This document shows positions 31,265 through 33,863 of a stretch of DNA of 33,863 bases, in pieces. The DNA is from Lachnospiraceae bacterium (lineage in GTDB: Bacteria > Bacillota > Clostridia > Lachnospirales > Lachnospiraceae). The notes beneath the pieces were generated by a model, which was not told where the DNA came from, did no database searches, and saw nothing but the letters and a program-made list of their open reading frames with translations. Position 1 is the first letter of the stretch; each line of letters begins with the position of its first letter. The position numbers and the translations under genes are program-made. The stretch spans positions 1 to 33,863 of the forward strand of contig JAIKWF010000034.1 in the NCBI GenBank assembly GCA_024685005.1, read 5' to 3'.

Positions 31265-31750
31265 ATGGAATATGAAAAGTACAGAAGCGTGGATGATTCC
31301 AAGACGGAATGGGTTAAATGCATTCAGTATGAGGATATCAACGGCGCCGGAAGATTATATGGCGGAAGACTGATGGAATGGATGGATCAGGTTTCCGGTA
31401 TTGCAGCCACAAGGCATTGCGGCGGTCATGTGACCACAGCAGCCTGCGACGATCTGCAGTTCAAAAATGCAGCTTATATCAATGACGTTCTGGTGATCAT
31501 ATCCAAGGTGACTTATGTAGGAAGAAGCTCCATGGAAGTGCGGACCGATGTGTATATCGAAGACCGGGAGAGCGGTATGCGCCGGGTGATCAACCGGGCG
31601 TATTTTACGGAAGTCCATGTGGATGATCAAGGGAAACCGGCAAAGGTGAAATACGGTCTGAGACTGGAGAGCGAGTCCGATAAAGCTGAATGGGAAGGCG
31701 CTTTGAAGCGGATCGAGATGCGGAAAAAGCGCAGGGCGGAAGGATTTTAA
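31265..31750 (+). CDS. Hotdog-fold acyl-CoA thioesterase
   Basis: A 161-residue protein. INGAGRLYGGRLMEWMDQVSGIAATRHCGGHVTTAACDDLQF near residues 25-65 is the hotdog helix with the active-site region of YciA/BACH-type acyl-CoA hydrolases. The following strand segment VLVIISKVTYVGRSSMEVRTDVY fits as well. It probably cleaves acyl-CoA to free acid and CoA; chain length cannot be told. ACGGAGCGG precedes the ATG. It lies 14 bp after the 164-residue unknown gene. Confidence 0.87.
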   Translation: MEYEKYRSVDDSKTEWVKCIQYEDINGAGRLYGGRLMEWMDQVSGIAATRHCGGHVTTAACDDLQFKNAAYINDVLVIISKVTYVGRSSMEVRTDVYIEDRESGMRRVINRAYFTEVHVDDQGKPAKVKYGLRLESESDKAEWEGALKRIEMRKKRRAEGF

Positions 31751-31776
31751 ACCAAGGCAAAAAAGGAGGAGAGGGC

Positions 31777-32763
31777 ATGAATGTAGGTATTCTCGGAGCA
31801 GGCGGAATTGCGGAAGTGATGGCAAATACCGTCTCGCAGATGAAAGAAGCGCATAACTATGCAATCGCTTCAAGGGATCTTGAAAAAGCAAAGGCAATGG
31901 CCCGGCGGTGCGGATTTACCAAGGCATATGGCAGCTACGAAGAGCTGCTTGCGGACCCACAGGTGGTACTGGTGTATATTGCATTGCCCCATTCTCATCA
32001 TCATAAGTGGACCATGGAAGCGCTTCGCGCAGGAAAGCATGTCCTGTGCGAAAAAGCCTTTGCCGTGAATGAAAAACAGACAAGAGAGATGATCGAGCTT
32101 TCCGAAAAAACAGGGCTGCTGTTAACAGAAGCTATCTGGACCAGATATATGCCTTCACGCCGGATGATCACGGAAATCATAGAGCGGGGTGATATCGGAA
32201 ATCTGCGCACCGTCTCTGCCAATCTGGGCTACAAGATCGACGGAAATGAAAGGATCATAAAACCGGAACTTGCAGGGGGAGCGCTTTTGGACCTGACTGT
32301 ATATCCTTTGAACTTTGCCAGCATGGTTTGGGGAGATGATATCAGGAAAATATCCGCATCCTGCGTTATGACGGAAACAGGTGTGGACGGCCAGGATACG
32401 GTAATGGTGGAATATCAGGATGACCGTATGGCGAGCCTTTTTACTACAATCTACACCCTGACAAACCGGTGCGGCCTTATTTGCGGAACAGAAGGCTTTA
32501 TTGAGGTGCAGAATATTAATAATCCGGAGGAAATTCGGGTCTATTCGCCGGACCGCAGCGGCCCAAGACTTCGGGAGCGCATAGCAGTGCCGAAGCAGAT
32601 TTCGGGGTATGAGTATGAGGTGCTTTCCTGCATCAAAGCCATTGAAGAAGGCAGGATCGAATGTCCGGAAATGCCTCATTCCGAAACGATACAGATCATG
32701 TGTCAGATGGATGAGATCCGCAGACAATTCGGGATTGTATACCCCTTTGAAAAAGAGGAATAA
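31777..32763 (+). CDS. Gfo/Idh/MocA family oxidoreductase
   Basis: A 328-residue NAD(P)-dependent oxidoreductase. GILGAGGIAEVMANTV near residue 4 is the Rossmann dinucleotide site, VVLVYIALPHSHHHKWTMEAL near residue 64 contains the following strand, and VLCEKAFAVN near residue 89 is the EKP-type motif with Ala in place of Pro. Family members oxidise or reduce sugars and inositols, or dihydrodiols. AAAAGGAGGAGAGG upstream of ATG 31777 sets the start. It lies 26 bp after the thioesterase and 15 bp before a GNAT gene. Confidence 0.9.
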   Translation: MNVGILGAGGIAEVMANTVSQMKEAHNYAIASRDLEKAKAMARRCGFTKAYGSYEELLADPQVVLVYIALPHSHHHKWTMEALRAGKHVLCEKAFAVNEKQTREMIELSEKTGLLLTEAIWTRYMPSRRMITEIIERGDIGNLRTVSANLGYKIDGNERIIKPELAGGALLDLTVYPLNFASMVWGDDIRKISASCVMTETGVDGQDTVMVEYQDDRMASLFTTIYTLTNRCGLICGTEGFIEVQNINNPEEIRVYSPDRSGPRLRERIAVPKQISGYEYEVLSCIKAIEEGRIECPEMPHSETIQIMCQMDEIRRQFGIVYPFEKEE

Positions 32764-32778
32764 CGGGAGGAAGGAACA

Positions 32779-33327
32779 TTGATTTTTGAACCTATCACGG
32801 TAAAAGATAAACTCGGAAGAGATGTTGTGATCAGAAATGCGCAGCTGCAGGACTGCGAGATCCTGATCGATTATATGAAAGTTACCAGTGCGCAGACACC
32901 TTTTCTGCTCAGAGAGCCGGACGAGATCACGTTGACGATGGAAGAAGAAAAAAGCTTCGTTCAGGGAAAGATCGATGCAGAGCGGGAACTGATGCTGTGT
33001 GCTTTTGTGGACGGAAAACTGGCCGGTAACGCAGCATTGATGAATCATTTATCTTTTAAAAGGTATCAGCACAGATGTGATGTTGCCGTTGCGCTTTATC
33101 AGGAATACTGGAGCTGCGGGATCGGGCGGACCCTGCTGGAAAAGGTTCTGGAGGCCGCAAAAAAAGCGGGCTATGAGCAGGCAGAACTGAATGTTGTGGA
33201 AGGAAATGAAAAGGCAATTTCATTATATAAAAAGCTGGGATTTACGGAATGCGGGAAAATACCCCGTTCCATGAAGTACCCTGACGGCAGCTACCGGGAT
33301 GAGTTTGTTATGGTGAAAGAACTGTAA
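32779..33327 (+). CDS. GNAT family N-acetyltransferase
   Basis: A 182-residue protein. VAVALYQEYWSCGIGRTLLEKVLEAAKKAGYEQAEL near residues 99-135 is motif A (C-G-I-G-R), and NEKAISLYKKLGFTECG is motif B. It ends with GSYRDEFVMVKEL, typical of the phosphinothricin-acetyltransferase-like branch. The start codon is TTG at 32779, with GGGAGGAAGG upstream. Acceptor unknown. It is the last gene of the run before the tRNA-rRNA promoter. Confidence 0.9.
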   Translation: MIFEPITVKDKLGRDVVIRNAQLQDCEILIDYMKVTSAQTPFLLREPDEITLTMEEEKSFVQGKIDAERELMLCAFVDGKLAGNAALMNHLSFKRYQHRCDVAVALYQEYWSCGIGRTLLEKVLEAAKKAGYEQAELNVVEGNEKAISLYKKLGFTECGKIPRSMKYPDGSYRDEFVMVKEL

Positions 33328-33394
33328 TTTACGCGGTTTTGCAGACATTGCTGTTACGCATAAATATTAATGTTAATGTATATGAAATTTCTTG

Positions 33395-33423
33395 TTGACA
33401 TGCAAAGACTAGTTTGATACAAT
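33395..33423 (+). promoter_or_regulatory. Strong promoter of the tRNA-Ser / rRNA unit
   Basis: Consensus TTGACA (33395-33400), a 17-bp spacer and TACAAT (33418-33423). An AT-rich stretch lies directly upstream (33359-33390). The first tRNA begins 30 bp downstream. Confidence 0.88.
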
Positions 33424-33452
33424 AACTTTTGCGCGACCGGAAAACGGCGTTT

Positions 33453-33538
33453 GGAGAGGTATCGAAGTGGTCATAACGAGGCGGTCTTGAAAACCGTTTG
33501 TCCGCAAGGGCGCGTGGGTTCGAATCCCACCCTCTCCG
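33453..33538 (+). tRNA. tRNA-Ser (anticodon UGA)
   Basis: Acceptor stem GGAGAGG/CCTCTCC, anticodon loop CTTGAAA giving TGA, a long variable arm (typical of serine tRNAs) and T-arm GTGGGTTCGAATCCCAC. 86 nt without an encoded CCA. Confidence 0.97.
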
Positions 33539-33610
33539 TTAGAGAATTCTCTGGCGGATGGATGCAAGGGGATTCGATTAAAACTGAACAGATTAAAGAT
33601 TCAGGATTTT

Positions 33611-33699
33611 GGAGAAGTACCCAAGAGGCTGAAGGGGCTCCCCTGGAAAGGGAGTAGGTCGTTAATAGCGGCGCGAGGGTTCAAATCCCTCCTTCTCCG
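33611..33699 (+). tRNA. tRNA-Ser (anticodon GGA)
   Basis: Acceptor stem GGAGAAG/CTTCTCC, anticodon stem CTCCC/GGGAG with loop CTGGAAA giving GGA, a long variable arm and T-arm GAGGGTTCAAATCCCTC. 89 nt without an encoded CCA. 72 bp after the first serine tRNA. Confidence 0.97.
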
Positions 33700-33735
33700 C
33701 TGAGTGATCGCAAGATCCTCATGCACCTTGACAAA

Positions 33736-33780
33736 TGAACAGCAATGCAACCCTGAAAGATTCTAAGTAAGAATTGTTCA
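33736..33780 (+). promoter_or_regulatory. rRNA leader inverted repeats
   Basis: An inner hairpin ATTCT/AGAAT (33760-33774) is nested within TGAACA/TGTTCA (33736-33741, 33775-33780). It lies between the tRNAs and 16S and probably belongs to the pre-rRNA leader. Confidence 0.5.
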
Positions 33781-33848
33781 GAGAACAAAACCTAAACAGT
33801 AATGAAGGTTAAAATTAGCCAAGCTTATTTTGACCGGATCATAAACTT

Positions 33849-33863
33849 TAACATGAGAGTTTG
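33849..33863 (+). rRNA. 16S rRNA, extreme 5' end (runs off the window)
   Basis: The window ends in AACATGAGAGTTTG, the conserved 5' start of bacterial 16S rRNA. The mature end is set by comparison with the known 16S start and may be off by a few bases. Confidence 0.88.

Overview
The window looks like chromosomal DNA of a Clostridia member, most likely family Lachnospiraceae. The evidence is strong AAGGAGG-type ribosome sites, two serine tRNAs directly before a 16S rRNA start, a DUF4003 protein, a MerR-methyltransferase fusion, a tandem PPK2 enzyme and a eukaryotic-type UDP-sugar pyrophosphorylase. I cannot name the genus from this sequence.

Region 1 (1-8.8 kb) is an accessory island. Every gene points rightwards. 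Its gene groups are separated by seven same-orientation copies (A1-A7) of a short hairpin repeat with the core GAACCCCGTCCCCA, and this repeat was not seen after 8.75 kb. The groups are: a GNAT tail; a split chromate transporter plus fluoride channel; a metallo-hydrolase, a phzF fragment, an unknown gene and a dead SUKH-like gene; a stand-alone condensation-like enzyme; a second GNAT; an intact phzF plus a DUF3592 protein; and a LytTR tail, a DUF3021 protein and a TIGR04076-like protein. Two groups begin with broken gene ends butted against the right edge of a repeat, which suggests the repeats mark rearrangement junctions. The last group ends in an exactly 75-bp-periodic array of four inverted repeats (TATGACCC-N23-GGTCATA) with different sequence between the boxes. 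The repeat-bounded layout and the 75-bp array are the best candidates for something undescribed.

Region 2 (8.8-13.7 kb) holds a methyltransferase, a DUF4003 protein, a MerR-methyltransferase fusion, a MerR-type promoter with a 19-bp spacer and central palindrome, a dTDP-glucose 4,6-dehydratase and an SGNH hydrolase. A large secreted phosphoesterase with a leucine-rich-repeat tail (13.7-16.2 kb, minus strand) converges on the SGNH gene with no bases between them.

Region 3 (16.4-25.0 kb) is a compact co-directional run: surE, sbcD, sbcC, a NamZ-like lipoprotein, then a radical SAM protein and a fused MEMO-AMMECR1 protein that together form the uncharacterised AmmeMemoRadiSam set.

Region 4 (25.0-33.3 kb) carries housekeeping and small unknown genes: UDP-sugar pyrophosphorylase, tyrS, polyphosphate:AMP phosphotransferase (followed by a strong terminator), a 67-residue conserved-looking protein, a Dus enzyme, two unknown proteins, a hotdog thioesterase, a Gfo/Idh/MocA oxidoreductase and a GNAT. 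The window closes with a strong promoter, tRNA-Ser(UGA), tRNA-Ser(GGA), an rRNA leader and the first bases of 16S rRNA.
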